NCBI GenBank assembly: GCA_021781815.1
Contig: JAJXWB010000019.1
Span: 1 to 64,000, forward strand
Direction of reading: 5' to 3'
Source: Pseudomonadota bacterium
GTDB lineage: Bacteria; Pseudomonadota; Alphaproteobacteria; Rhizobiales; Beijerinckiaceae
Length of the DNA: 64,000 bases
Each line of letters starts with the position of its first letter. Position 1 is the first letter of the stretch. Shown one piece after another: positions 45,442-51,391 of the stretch. Below the pieces are notes generated by a model that was given only the letters and a program-made list of their open reading frames with translations, had not been told where the DNA came from and searched no databases. The position numbers and the translations under genes were made by a program.

Positions 45442-46269
45442 CTGGTCGCCGGTAACGGCGATGCTGATCTTTCCTTCGCCCTTGTAGATCAGCTTGAATG
45501 CGCTGGCGGCGGCCTCAAGCCACGCGGCGCGGCCTTCTATCGTCCAAAGCGTTCCCGACGCCGGCAGCGTATCGAGCAGACCGTGGATGAAGGGATGGTA
45601 GTCGCCGCCGCCTCCTCCCGATTTACCTGGGGGAGGCGGCGGCGGCGGCGGCGGCAGATCAACCTGCGGCGCATCAACCTGCGCAGCGCCATTGCTCGGC
45701 GCGGCCGACCCGACAGGTGGCCGAATCAAGCGATCCCGACCGCCTTGGTCGAAGTAGCCGGCCTGCTGCGCTGACTTATCGAAGGCAACGCGCGCGCGGT
45801 CGGCCTGCTTTTGGGCAACCCCGAAACCCACGAACGTCCGCTCAAGCGCGACGGGACGCGGCGGAAGCTGTTGATTGCGGAACTGCTCATACACCTTGCG
45901 ATAGAGCGGGATGTTGAGGAAGGCGTCGGCGCGCGCCGCCTTCTGGCGACCGGCGTCGGTGATCGCGAAGCCAAGGTCCGTCAGGTGATATTTTCCCTGA
46001 ATCGTCTCGATGAGGCCGAACATTCGAGCCGTGGCGATTTTCATGCGAAAAGTTCCGCTCGTCGGCGGATGCTTTAGTGCCGCCGCGAGTTGGTCCGGCT
46101 CGCACGGAACGCCGCCGTTGCCGAGCAGCCCGGCAGCTACGCTGATCGCGTCTTCAAGATCGAGGTAGGGAAACCCGATGCTGGATTGCTCGCGGGTCCG
46201 TTTCGGATCGGCCGGGCCGCTGCTCCCTTCCGGGGGGGCATCTTTGGTGTCTGCGCTGGTGTCGGCCAT
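45418..46269 (-). CDS. winged-helix-like cargo protein of element C (DUF5343-like)
   Basis: 283-aa protein of unknown function, the main cargo of element C. The N-terminal half (SSIGFPYLDLEDAISVAAGL, later GTFRMKIATARMFGLIETIQGKYHLTDLG) reads like a winged-helix domain. A second conserved part is FLNIPLYRKVYEQFRNQQLPP with FVGFGVAQKQADRARVAFDKSAQQAGY. A low-complexity Pro-then-Gly linker precedes a C-terminal HPFIHGLLDTLPASGTLW module. Similar proteins are common on mobile DNA. Start behind GGGAGCAGCC, 145 bp inside the right terminal repeat. A DNA-binding regulator or host-interaction protein is possible. Confidence 0.75.
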   Translation of the reverse strand: MADTSADTKDAPPEGSSGPADPKRTREQSSIGFPYLDLEDAISVAAGLLGNGGVPCEPDQLAAALKHPPTSGTFRMKIATARMFGLIETIQGKYHLTDLGFAITDAGRQKAARADAFLNIPLYRKVYEQFRNQQLPPRPVALERTFVGFGVAQKQADRARVAFDKSAQQAGYFDQGGRDRLIRPPVGSAAPSNGAAQVDAPQVDLPPPPPPPPPGKSGGGGGDYHPFIHGLLDTLPASGTLWTIEGRAAWLEAAASAFKLIYKGEGKISIAVTGDQKQNGGRQ

Positions 46270-46414
46270 TCGGCTGCTCCCGTCCGTAATCGGACACGAT
46301 AGGAGCCATATAGCCCGAGTCTCGCCGCCGAGTCCATAGCGGTATGCGAATTATGTGGATATTGCGCCGTGTCGCGTGAACGTCTGGCTAACTTGCTTCA
46401 AGGGGATACTCCCG

Positions 46415-46422
46415 TTTCGAGG
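46415..46422. repeat. 8-bp target site duplication of element C, right copy (TTTCGAGG)
   Basis: Matches 43831-43838 exactly. Element B sequence resumes at 46423. Confidence 0.9.
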
Positions 46423-46710
46423 CGACCAAAGCGGATGCGCGTGTAAGCGTTCACCCAAACCATGTCGAAACCCTCCGAAGGGGTTGCGGATGGGCGGGCA
46501 CCGTGCGATTCTTACAGTGTGACGTGTCGAATGCGCGCGGGCCTCGCCCGGTTGCTTTTGCCACCACGAGGGCCGGTTCCGCTTCCAACGGATCGGCCCT
46601 CTTCTTTAGTCTCCCCCATCGACGCCGGCGGCGATGCGCGGGGGCTGTTCAAGTCTCATTCGACGTTCTCCTCTCCTAAGACATTCCGTCGCCCAGTTGA
46701 CACTGGGTAA
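46423..46710. other. non-coding part of element B right arm
   Basis: No supported gene. The stretch contains the stem-loop at 46568-46607 and a CGGGC/GCCCG hairpin near 46540. On the minus strand a 17-codon frame follows AGGAGAGGAG at 46655, but it is too short to call. Confidence 0.4.
46568..46607 (+). terminator. terminator-like stem-loop in element B right arm
   Basis: Perfect 8-bp stem GAGGGCCG/CGGCCCTC with an 18-nt loop, followed by TTCTTT. It sits in the right arm of element B, downstream of the point where element C entered. Confidence 0.55.
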
Positions 46711-46890
46711 CAGAAGCTCGAAGGTTTGCGGCTGGCGCCACAGGCCGAGTACCAGAACGCAATGGGGGAGTGGATCAAATCCGCTTATACCGACGCCATC
46801 GCTATCGTGGACCCGGCCACGGCGACAGAGACGCAAGTTCGAGACGCGTTCCGGACATATGTTCCGGTGGGTCAACAAGACCGAGAACGG
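46711..46890 (+). pseudogene. fragment of a cargo gene (DUF5343-like C-terminal module)
   Basis: The frame encodes LAPQAEYQNAMGEWIKSAYT and ETQVRDAFRTYVPVGQQDR, which looks like the C-terminal helical module of winged-helix cargo proteins. A stop codon lies just upstream and the coding character is lost after QQDR, so only a fragment remains. It suggests that element B once carried a cargo gene related in kind to that of element C. Homology is judged by eye. Confidence 0.4.
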
Positions 46891-46903
46891 AAGGGGTGTG
46901 GCC

Positions 46904-47122
46904 GTGGAAAAATCATCGAACGCACCGCGAATCATCAAACGAGAGTGCGGCGGGTGGCTGGCCGTTTCTGGAAGGGCGGAGCGCGTGAAGATCGGTGTGA
47001 CGGCGGCGACGGAAATCGAAGCTAGCGATCTGTATCTGCGCCGCATCGCTTTATGGCGGGAATGGCTTGGCGGACAGATGCCGCCGGGGTTGGAAGCCGA
47101 CGGCGGCTTGCACCTTGCCTGA
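46904..47122 (+). CDS. small cargo protein of element B, unknown function
   Basis: 72 aa from a GTG (46904, or 46898) behind GGAAGGGG. RIIKRECGGWLAVSGRAERV and KIGVTAATEIEASDLY-RR, then ALWREWL, form a plausible compact alpha/beta fold with a conserved-looking RECGGWLA opening. It lies about 85 bp inside the right terminal repeat and points outward. No function can be assigned. Confidence 0.5.
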   Translation: MEKSSNAPRIIKRECGGWLAVSGRAERVKIGVTAATEIEASDLYLRRIALWREWLGGQMPPGLEADGGLHLA

Positions 47123-47207
47123 CATGGCAGCGGGGCAGCGGCCTTCCTCTGTCCTGCGCCAAACGTGCCGGAATTTTCAGGCTGGGTCAAACTGGTATAT
47201 AAGTCCC

Positions 47208-47215
47208 AAAGTAAT
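47208..47215. repeat. 8-bp target site duplication of element B, right copy (AAAGTAAT)
   Basis: Identical to 42599-42606. It also encodes the codons where the two DUF3800 halves join. Confidence 0.9.
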
Positions 47216-47441
47216 TGAACCTGCTAATTCGAAAGAGTGCGACATCCTTCAACTGAACGATGTAATTCTCGGCGCTGTCTGTGCCGTTAGAAACGGCAAG
47301 CACTTGCTTGAAACAGGAAGGAAGTCAAAACGCGATATTGCGGCGACAGTCTTGGAGAAAAGTGGCTTATTGTCTTTTGACGTCGATACGCCGCGCTCAG
47401 TCACACGATTTACCGTATGGAACATGAGACCGAGAGCTTGA
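47208..47441 (+). pseudogene. DUF3800 gene, 3' part, separated by element B
   Basis: Continues the 42095 gene in frame. Across the junction the protein reads FKVIEPANSKECDILQLNDV, and ILGAVCAVRNG follows, the QL-DV-LGA block typical of the end of DUF3800 proteins. It stops at 47441. Without its 5' half it has no start of its own; an accidental frame running in from element B at 47067 is not meaningful. Confidence 0.85.
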
Positions 47442-47563
47442 AATTAGTTTGCGGGCCCTACGCCTCTACGCCATTTCTGACTACGGACTAAGCCGTTCTC
47501 CTAGGTGGACTAGGATTTTCGAGGCGGAGTGACCCGCACAGGGACAATTGGAGCGAATCGCGC

Positions 47564-47593
47564 AAAAGTCAAGGTGGTTTCTTCTTGACTTTT
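47564..47593. terminator. perfect-stem hairpin at the end of the element A transposase
   Basis: AAAAGTCAAG (47564-47573) pairs with CTTGACTTTT (47584-47593), extended by CGC/GCG outside. It lies 7 bp beyond the transposase stop and, on the minus strand, ends in a short T-run, so it probably terminates the transposase mRNA. It also separates it from the convergent DUF3800 gene. Confidence 0.6.
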
Positions 47594-47599
47594 CGCGAC

Positions 47600-48550
47600 T
47601 CACGCCGGCAGCGAATCAGGCCCCTTATATTTCAGACGCTTGCCGCTGATACCCAACAGAGCTTTCCCAGCACGGTTCTTGTCGTCCACGCCCAGCGCAA
47701 TGCGCTGATTATAGCGGAAGTCGAACTCGGCAAGGTAGCGATGCAGATGCTTTTCGGAGCAATGCTGATAGACGCCTTTCATGCCGCGCTTGAAGATCGA
47801 GAAATAACCCTCAATCGTGTTGGTCGTGACGACCATCGGTTCGCCCTTCGGCAACTGCCGCACGTTGGTCCGGCGCACGTATTCCTTGTCGGCGTGGTTG
47901 ACGGTCTGATGCATAGCGAACTCTTTGCCGAGCTTCGTGTAGATGCTCGACTCGTCGGTCATCATCTTGGCCTCGCGGGCGAGATTGGCGCGCACGATCG
48001 GCGCAACCTCGGACACCTTGGCGCCGTCCACATGGAAGCTGCGAACCGACCCGCCGCGCTCGATAAGCGCCAGCACGGCGTTCTTGTGGTACGTGCCGGG
48101 ACCGACCTCAGTGCCTTCCGCGCGACCGATGTAAGTCTCGTCCACCTCGACCGTGCCGCCGTTGCCGCCCAGAGGCGACATGGAGCCGTCCCGCATGGCT
48201 TCGCGGATACGATGCGCCAGAAACCACGCCGTCTTGTACTGGACCTCCAGAACGCGATGTAGCTGGTGCGCGCTAATACCCTTCTTGGAGGAAGTCATCA
48301 GGTAGACTGCCTGCAACATCTTGTTCAGCGGGATATGCGCGGATTCGAAAACCGTGCCAACCTTGACCGTGAACTGCTTGCGGCAGTCCGAGCACTTGCG
48401 AAGGCCAAGGCGGGTCTTGCGGAGATCGTAATGCTTCCCGGAAACCGAACCGCAATGCGGGCAGACCGGGCCTTCCGGCCACAGGACGCTTTCCAGATGG
48501 CGGAAAGCTTCCGCTTCGTCGTGGAAATAGGGCTTCGACAGAACCGACAT
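47600..48550 (-). CDS. IS1595-family transposase of element A (ISNwi1-like)
   Basis: 316-aa DDE-type transposase encoded at the right end of the outer element. Zinc ribbon CPHCGS and CSDCRKQF, HTH-like SAHQLHRVLEVQYKTAWFLAHRIREAM, catalytic Asp in TVEVDETYIGRAEG (about residue 136), Asp in KMMTDESSIYTKLG (about 197) and NTIEGYFSIFKRGMKGVYQH (about 243). The frame is complete, with AGGAGG upstream of the ATG. It differs clearly from the two inner transposases in the spacer between the catalytic Asp residues. Confidence 0.95.
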   Translation of the reverse strand: MSVLSKPYFHDEAEAFRHLESVLWPEGPVCPHCGSVSGKHYDLRKTRLGLRKCSDCRKQFTVKVGTVFESAHIPLNKMLQAVYLMTSSKKGISAHQLHRVLEVQYKTAWFLAHRIREAMRDGSMSPLGGNGGTVEVDETYIGRAEGTEVGPGTYHKNAVLALIERGGSVRSFHVDGAKVSEVAPIVRANLAREAKMMTDESSIYTKLGKEFAMHQTVNHADKEYVRRTNVRQLPKGEPMVVTTNTIEGYFSIFKRGMKGVYQHCSEKHLHRYLAEFDFRYNQRIALGVDDKNRAGKALLGISGKRLKYKGPDSLPA

Positions 48551-48570
48551 AGCAACCTCCTATGCCTTGA

Positions 48571-48599
48571 ATCCTATCTCAACCCGTTGGGTTTGTAAA
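48571..48599 (-). promoter_or_regulatory. transposase promoter of element A, -35 inside the terminal repeat
   Basis: On the minus strand: TTTACA (48599-48594), 17-bp spacer, TAGGAT (48576-48571). The -35 box is in the inverted repeat, as for elements B and C. Confidence 0.6.
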
Positions 48600-48612
48600 G
48601 TACATAATCGCC

Positions 48613-48620
48613 ACCGAGGA
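48613..48620. repeat. 8-bp target site duplication of element A, right copy (ACCGAGGA)
   Basis: Identical to 41505-41512; marks the recQ insertion point. Confidence 0.9.
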
Positions 48621-48879
48621 ACCGCCGTCGCTCACCGTCGATCAGGCGCGACGGCTGGTCGCGCTAAAGGCTGCGCGACGCCGGATCGCGCGCGACCAGC
48701 GCGTCGCACCAGCCAGAATCGCGGATGACTCCGCCCTGATCGCGCTCGCGCGGCTGGACGTGGGGGATGGGGAGGAGTTCGAGCGCGCGGCGCAGGCAGT
48801 TCTGTCAGGTTTCGAGACGCGGCCTGACGCCCTCGCCACGCTCCTGCGCTCCACACTCGATGAGAGCCGCCAGCGGTAG
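48613..48879 (+). pseudogene. recQ: RecQ helicase, 3' part (HRDC-like domain), separated by element A
   Basis: Starts with the right copy of ACCGAGGA and continues the recQ frame (ATEE-PPSLTVDQARRLVALKAA) into RRRIARDQRVAPARIADDSAL, an HRDC-like helical domain, ending at TAG 48877-48879. It has no start codon or ribosome-binding site of its own, so it is not expected to be made. Codon use matches recQ and not the element. It is convergent with the histidine kinase gene, 6 bp apart. Confidence 0.92.
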
Positions 48880-48880
48880 C

Positions 48881-48894
48881 GCGGCCTAGGCCGC
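48881..48894. terminator. perfect palindrome between recQ and the histidine kinase gene
   Basis: GCGGCCTAGGCCGC is fully self-complementary and overlaps the end of the convergent histidine kinase gene. It is small and lacks a T-run, so a terminator role is tentative. Confidence 0.35.
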
Positions 48895-51384
48895 AACCTG
48901 AATGTATGGCTCGATCTGGACGCAGGCGGATTTGAACTCGCTTTCGAGACGGACCATGCAGGCCGCTCCCTCTGCGGCCAGTTCCTGCGCGCTTATTTCG
49001 CGCCAGGACAGGCACAGATCGTACATCGCGCGCGCGCCGACATTGGCGGCGCACGAGCGGAGAGCATGGGCCTCGTCACGAAACTTCTCGACATCGGCAT
49101 TGCGCACCGCGTCCGCGAGCGCATCGAGCAGCGCCGCGGCATCGGCGACGAACTGCTCGCAGACCTCGCGGACGAACTCCCTGCCGCCGAGCAGCTCAAG
49201 ATCGACGAACGCCTGATGGTTCAATCCACTGGATTTTTCTTCGGGCGCGTTATTTTTGGCGGACATCGGCTCCTGTCTCGCGTCACGCAACCGTGGCGGC
49301 GCGTCGTTCTTCCGCTCCAGCGGCTCGACGACAAGGCGATCGACAATCTGAAGCAATTTCGGAAGATCGACCGGCTTCGTCGCGCACTCGTCCATGCCGG
49401 CGGCGATGCAGCGCGCCCGCGTTTCAGCCGTCACGTCGGCGGTGAGCGCGATCACTGGCGTGCGCCACGCGCACGCACGCTCGAACAGGCGCAGTCTGCG
49501 GGTGGTCTCCACGCCATCAAGACCTGGCATGTTGATATCCATCAGCACAATGTCGAAGCGGCTGTTGGCGAGAAGATCGAGCGCCGCCTTGCCATTGTCG
49601 ACGACCTCGGCCCGATGGCCGGCGCGTTCGAGCATTTTTGCAATGACCTTCTGATTTGTCATGTTGTCCTCGACGACGAGGATCGACAGCTCGATGGCGG
49701 CGCCGGACATGGTTGCGAGGTCCTCGCGGACTTCGGACGCAGAATTCGAGACGAGATAGAGCGCGTTCGCCAGATCCACGTCGCTGAAAGGTCGTCGCAC
49801 CAGCGCCGTGCAGGCGATTTGACACCCGCCGGCGCAGCACGCGCCGCCTTCGCCCGTAATGATCACGCCACGCCCCCGCGCGATGCGGGCGCCGACCGTC
49901 TCACAGGCAGGTCTTTCGCCCGACTGCCGGGCGCAGAATTCAGCATCCAGAATAATCGGGGACGACCGCGCGTCATCCAGGCTTTCGTCGTTCTCGAACT
50001 CCTCCAGGGACGTTTTGACCTGGACGTCCGCACATTCGCGGCGCACGGCATCGATCAAATCGACGTCATCGGAATAGACCGTCACGGATCTGTTCGCCCT
50101 GTCCGGTTCGGGTAGCCCGACGGCGACGCCAACGTCGACTTCGAACCAGAACGTGCTGCCTTGTCCTTCGGCGCTGATGACGCCGATTTCGCCGCCGATC
50201 GCGAGAACGAGCTGACGGGCGATGGCAAGCCCGAGCCCCGTTCCTCCAAACCTGTCGCGTATGCTGTGATCGGCCTGCGTGAACCGCTCGAATATCTGCT
50301 TCTGCGCCTCGGGGCTGATGCCGATGCCGGTGTCGCGGACCTCGAATCGCAGACGCGCCCTGTCGGCGGCGACGCCAACCGTCCGGACGTTGATGTGAAT
50401 AAATCCCTCGTTTGTAAATTTGATCGCGTTGCCGACCAGATTCGTCAGGCTATCCTTGATATTGCGCGGGCTCGTCATGACGACGCGCGGCGCCGGCATT
50501 TCGACCCGCAGCGTCAGACGAACGCCCTTGGATTGCGCGGAGACCTCGAGGAGTTCGCGAATGCCGCGAACCATCGACAGCAGATCCACCGGCTCGACGC
50601 TGTCCGGCGCATGCTGCATTTCCAGCCGCGAAAAATCCAGCACGGAGTCTATCTGCCTGAGCAAAGCGCGGCCCGCCTCGCCGATCATGCGCGCCATGTC
50701 GGCGTCCTCGCGGGAAGGTTGTGATACGGCCAAAATATCGCCAAGCCCGATGATGGCGTTCAGCGGCGTGCGCAGGTCATGACTGACCGCTGCGACGAAC
50801 ATGCTTTTCGCGCGGTTCGACGCCTCCGCCTGCGCCTTCGCGAGCCGCAGACTACTGACAAGCCGGTGCGCGTAAATCGGGGTGATGACGAGTCCAACGA
50901 GCAGACCGCTGGAAATCAATGCGTTGGCGCGCCAGGCCGGCGCGACGGCGATGACGACGATGACACCGCCGACCGACACTGCGGCCGACGCCTTGAGCCA
51001 ATTCGGACCAAAGCGGAACCCGTAGCCATAAACGACGAGCAGGTAGGCGGGGTAGAGAAAGCCGACGAAGTTCGGATCGATCCTGGCGCTGACAAAGGAC
51101 AGGGCGCCAATATCCAGCAGCATCGAGAACGCGCGGCGGCCGACATGCGGTTCGGGCCTGGCGCTGACGTGAGCGAAGATCGCGAAAGCGGCGCACAGAT
51201 AGAGAATGTAGAGGCGGGCGATAAAGTCGAAACTGATCCCTTGCTCCGCATGTCCGAAAATGATCGCCGCGACGAACAGCGTCGTTATGATGACGACGCG
51301 GTTGACCGCCATGTCGTATTCGCTGTCCGGCTCGCGTCGGAGCACGGCGCCGACAAAATCGCGTGGGGAGGATGTTGCGCTCAT
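48886..51384 (-). CDS. hybrid sensor histidine kinase with REC and HPt domains (RpfC-like architecture)
   Basis: 832-aa phosphorelay protein. The N-terminus has about five hydrophobic segments (residues 30-170). HisKA follows, with the phospho-His in AAVSHDLRTPLNAIIG (about 199). The ATPase domain has NLVGNAIKFT, RDTGIGIS and GGTGLGLAIARQLV. A degenerate receiver-like stretch precedes an intact receiver (LSILVVEDN, VLMDINMPG with Asp about 616). The C-terminal HPt has His in DEAHALRSCAANVGA (about 774). The order 5TM-HK-REC-HPt is that of RpfC, the DSF quorum sensor. It starts 7 bp after the GGDEF-EAL gene, its likely partner. Confidence 0.92.
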   Translation of the reverse strand: MSATSSPRDFVGAVLRREPDSEYDMAVNRVVIITTLFVAAIIFGHAEQGISFDFIARLYILYLCAAFAIFAHVSARPEPHVGRRAFSMLLDIGALSFVSARIDPNFVGFLYPAYLLVVYGYGFRFGPNWLKASAAVSVGGVIVVIAVAPAWRANALISSGLLVGLVITPIYAHRLVSSLRLAKAQAEASNRAKSMFVAAVSHDLRTPLNAIIGLGDILAVSQPSREDADMARMIGEAGRALLRQIDSVLDFSRLEMQHAPDSVEPVDLLSMVRGIRELLEVSAQSKGVRLTLRVEMPAPRVVMTSPRNIKDSLTNLVGNAIKFTNEGFIHINVRTVGVAADRARLRFEVRDTGIGISPEAQKQIFERFTQADHSIRDRFGGTGLGLAIARQLVLAIGGEIGVISAEGQGSTFWFEVDVGVAVGLPEPDRANRSVTVYSDDVDLIDAVRRECADVQVKTSLEEFENDESLDDARSSPIILDAEFCARQSGERPACETVGARIARGRGVIITGEGGACCAGGCQIACTALVRRPFSDVDLANALYLVSNSASEVREDLATMSGAAIELSILVVEDNMTNQKVIAKMLERAGHRAEVVDNGKAALDLLANSRFDIVLMDINMPGLDGVETTRRLRLFERACAWRTPVIALTADVTAETRARCIAAGMDECATKPVDLPKLLQIVDRLVVEPLERKNDAPPRLRDARQEPMSAKNNAPEEKSSGLNHQAFVDLELLGGREFVREVCEQFVADAAALLDALADAVRNADVEKFRDEAHALRSCAANVGARAMYDLCLSWREISAQELAAEGAACMVRLESEFKSACVQIEPYIQVAA

Positions 51385-51391
51385 GGCGGCG

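Larger units (their letters stand above)
43839..46414. mobile_element. innermost IS1595-family cargo element (element C), 2,576 bp, inserted in element B
   Basis: 24-bp inverted repeats with two mismatches. The left begins CGGGATTATCCCCTTGACGC and the right, read inward, CGGGAGTATCCCCTTGAAGC. They are flanked by TTTCGAGG on both sides. It contains a complete transposase and three leftward cargo ORFs and looks intact and young. Its repeats share GGGATTAT and the CTT-x-AC core with element A but differ elsewhere, so it is a separate IS and not a second copy of A. Confidence 0.92.
42607..47207. mobile_element. middle IS1595-family element (element B), 4,601 bp as found, inserted in DUF3800
   Basis: The ends are 30-bp inverted repeats matching at 24 positions. 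The left begins GGGGCCTATATACGTGCTTG and the right, read inward, GGGACTTATATACCAGTTTG; both continue into ACCCA-CCTG. The transposase is at 42674-43588 with a coupled small ORF. Removing the nested element C and its duplicate leaves a 2,017-bp element. Its right arm (46423-47207) holds decayed or small cargo. Excision with one AAAGTAAT copy rejoins the DUF3800 frame. Confidence 0.92.
41513..48612. mobile_element. outer IS1595-family cargo element (element A), 7,100 bp as found
   Basis: The ends are 23-bp inverted repeats with two mismatches. The left begins GGGGATTATGCACTTTACAA and the right, read inward on the other strand, GGCGATTATGTACTTTACAA. They are flanked by the duplication ACCGAGGA. 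Its own transposase is at 47600-48550, reading inward from the right end. Cargo is three small ORFs and a DUF3800 gene. Subtracting the inner insertion (42607-47207 plus one duplicate of AAAGTAAT) leaves an ancestral element of 2,491 bp. IS1595 elements with passenger genes (sometimes called tIS, ISNwi1-type) are known; this boundary call comes from the sequence itself. Confidence 0.92.

Noticed and set aside
46606-47190. 194-codon minus-strand frame in element B
   Set aside because: No conserved-looking segment, low-complexity composition, and opposite to the better-supported 72-aa ORF and cargo fragment.
42607-47207. Reading the three transposases as three side-by-side insertions or a composite transposon bounded by two IS copies
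   Set aside because: Terminal repeats and 8-bp duplications pair as A-A, B-B and C-C in strict nesting, and two host genes rejoin in frame. The outer ends do not carry two copies of one IS.
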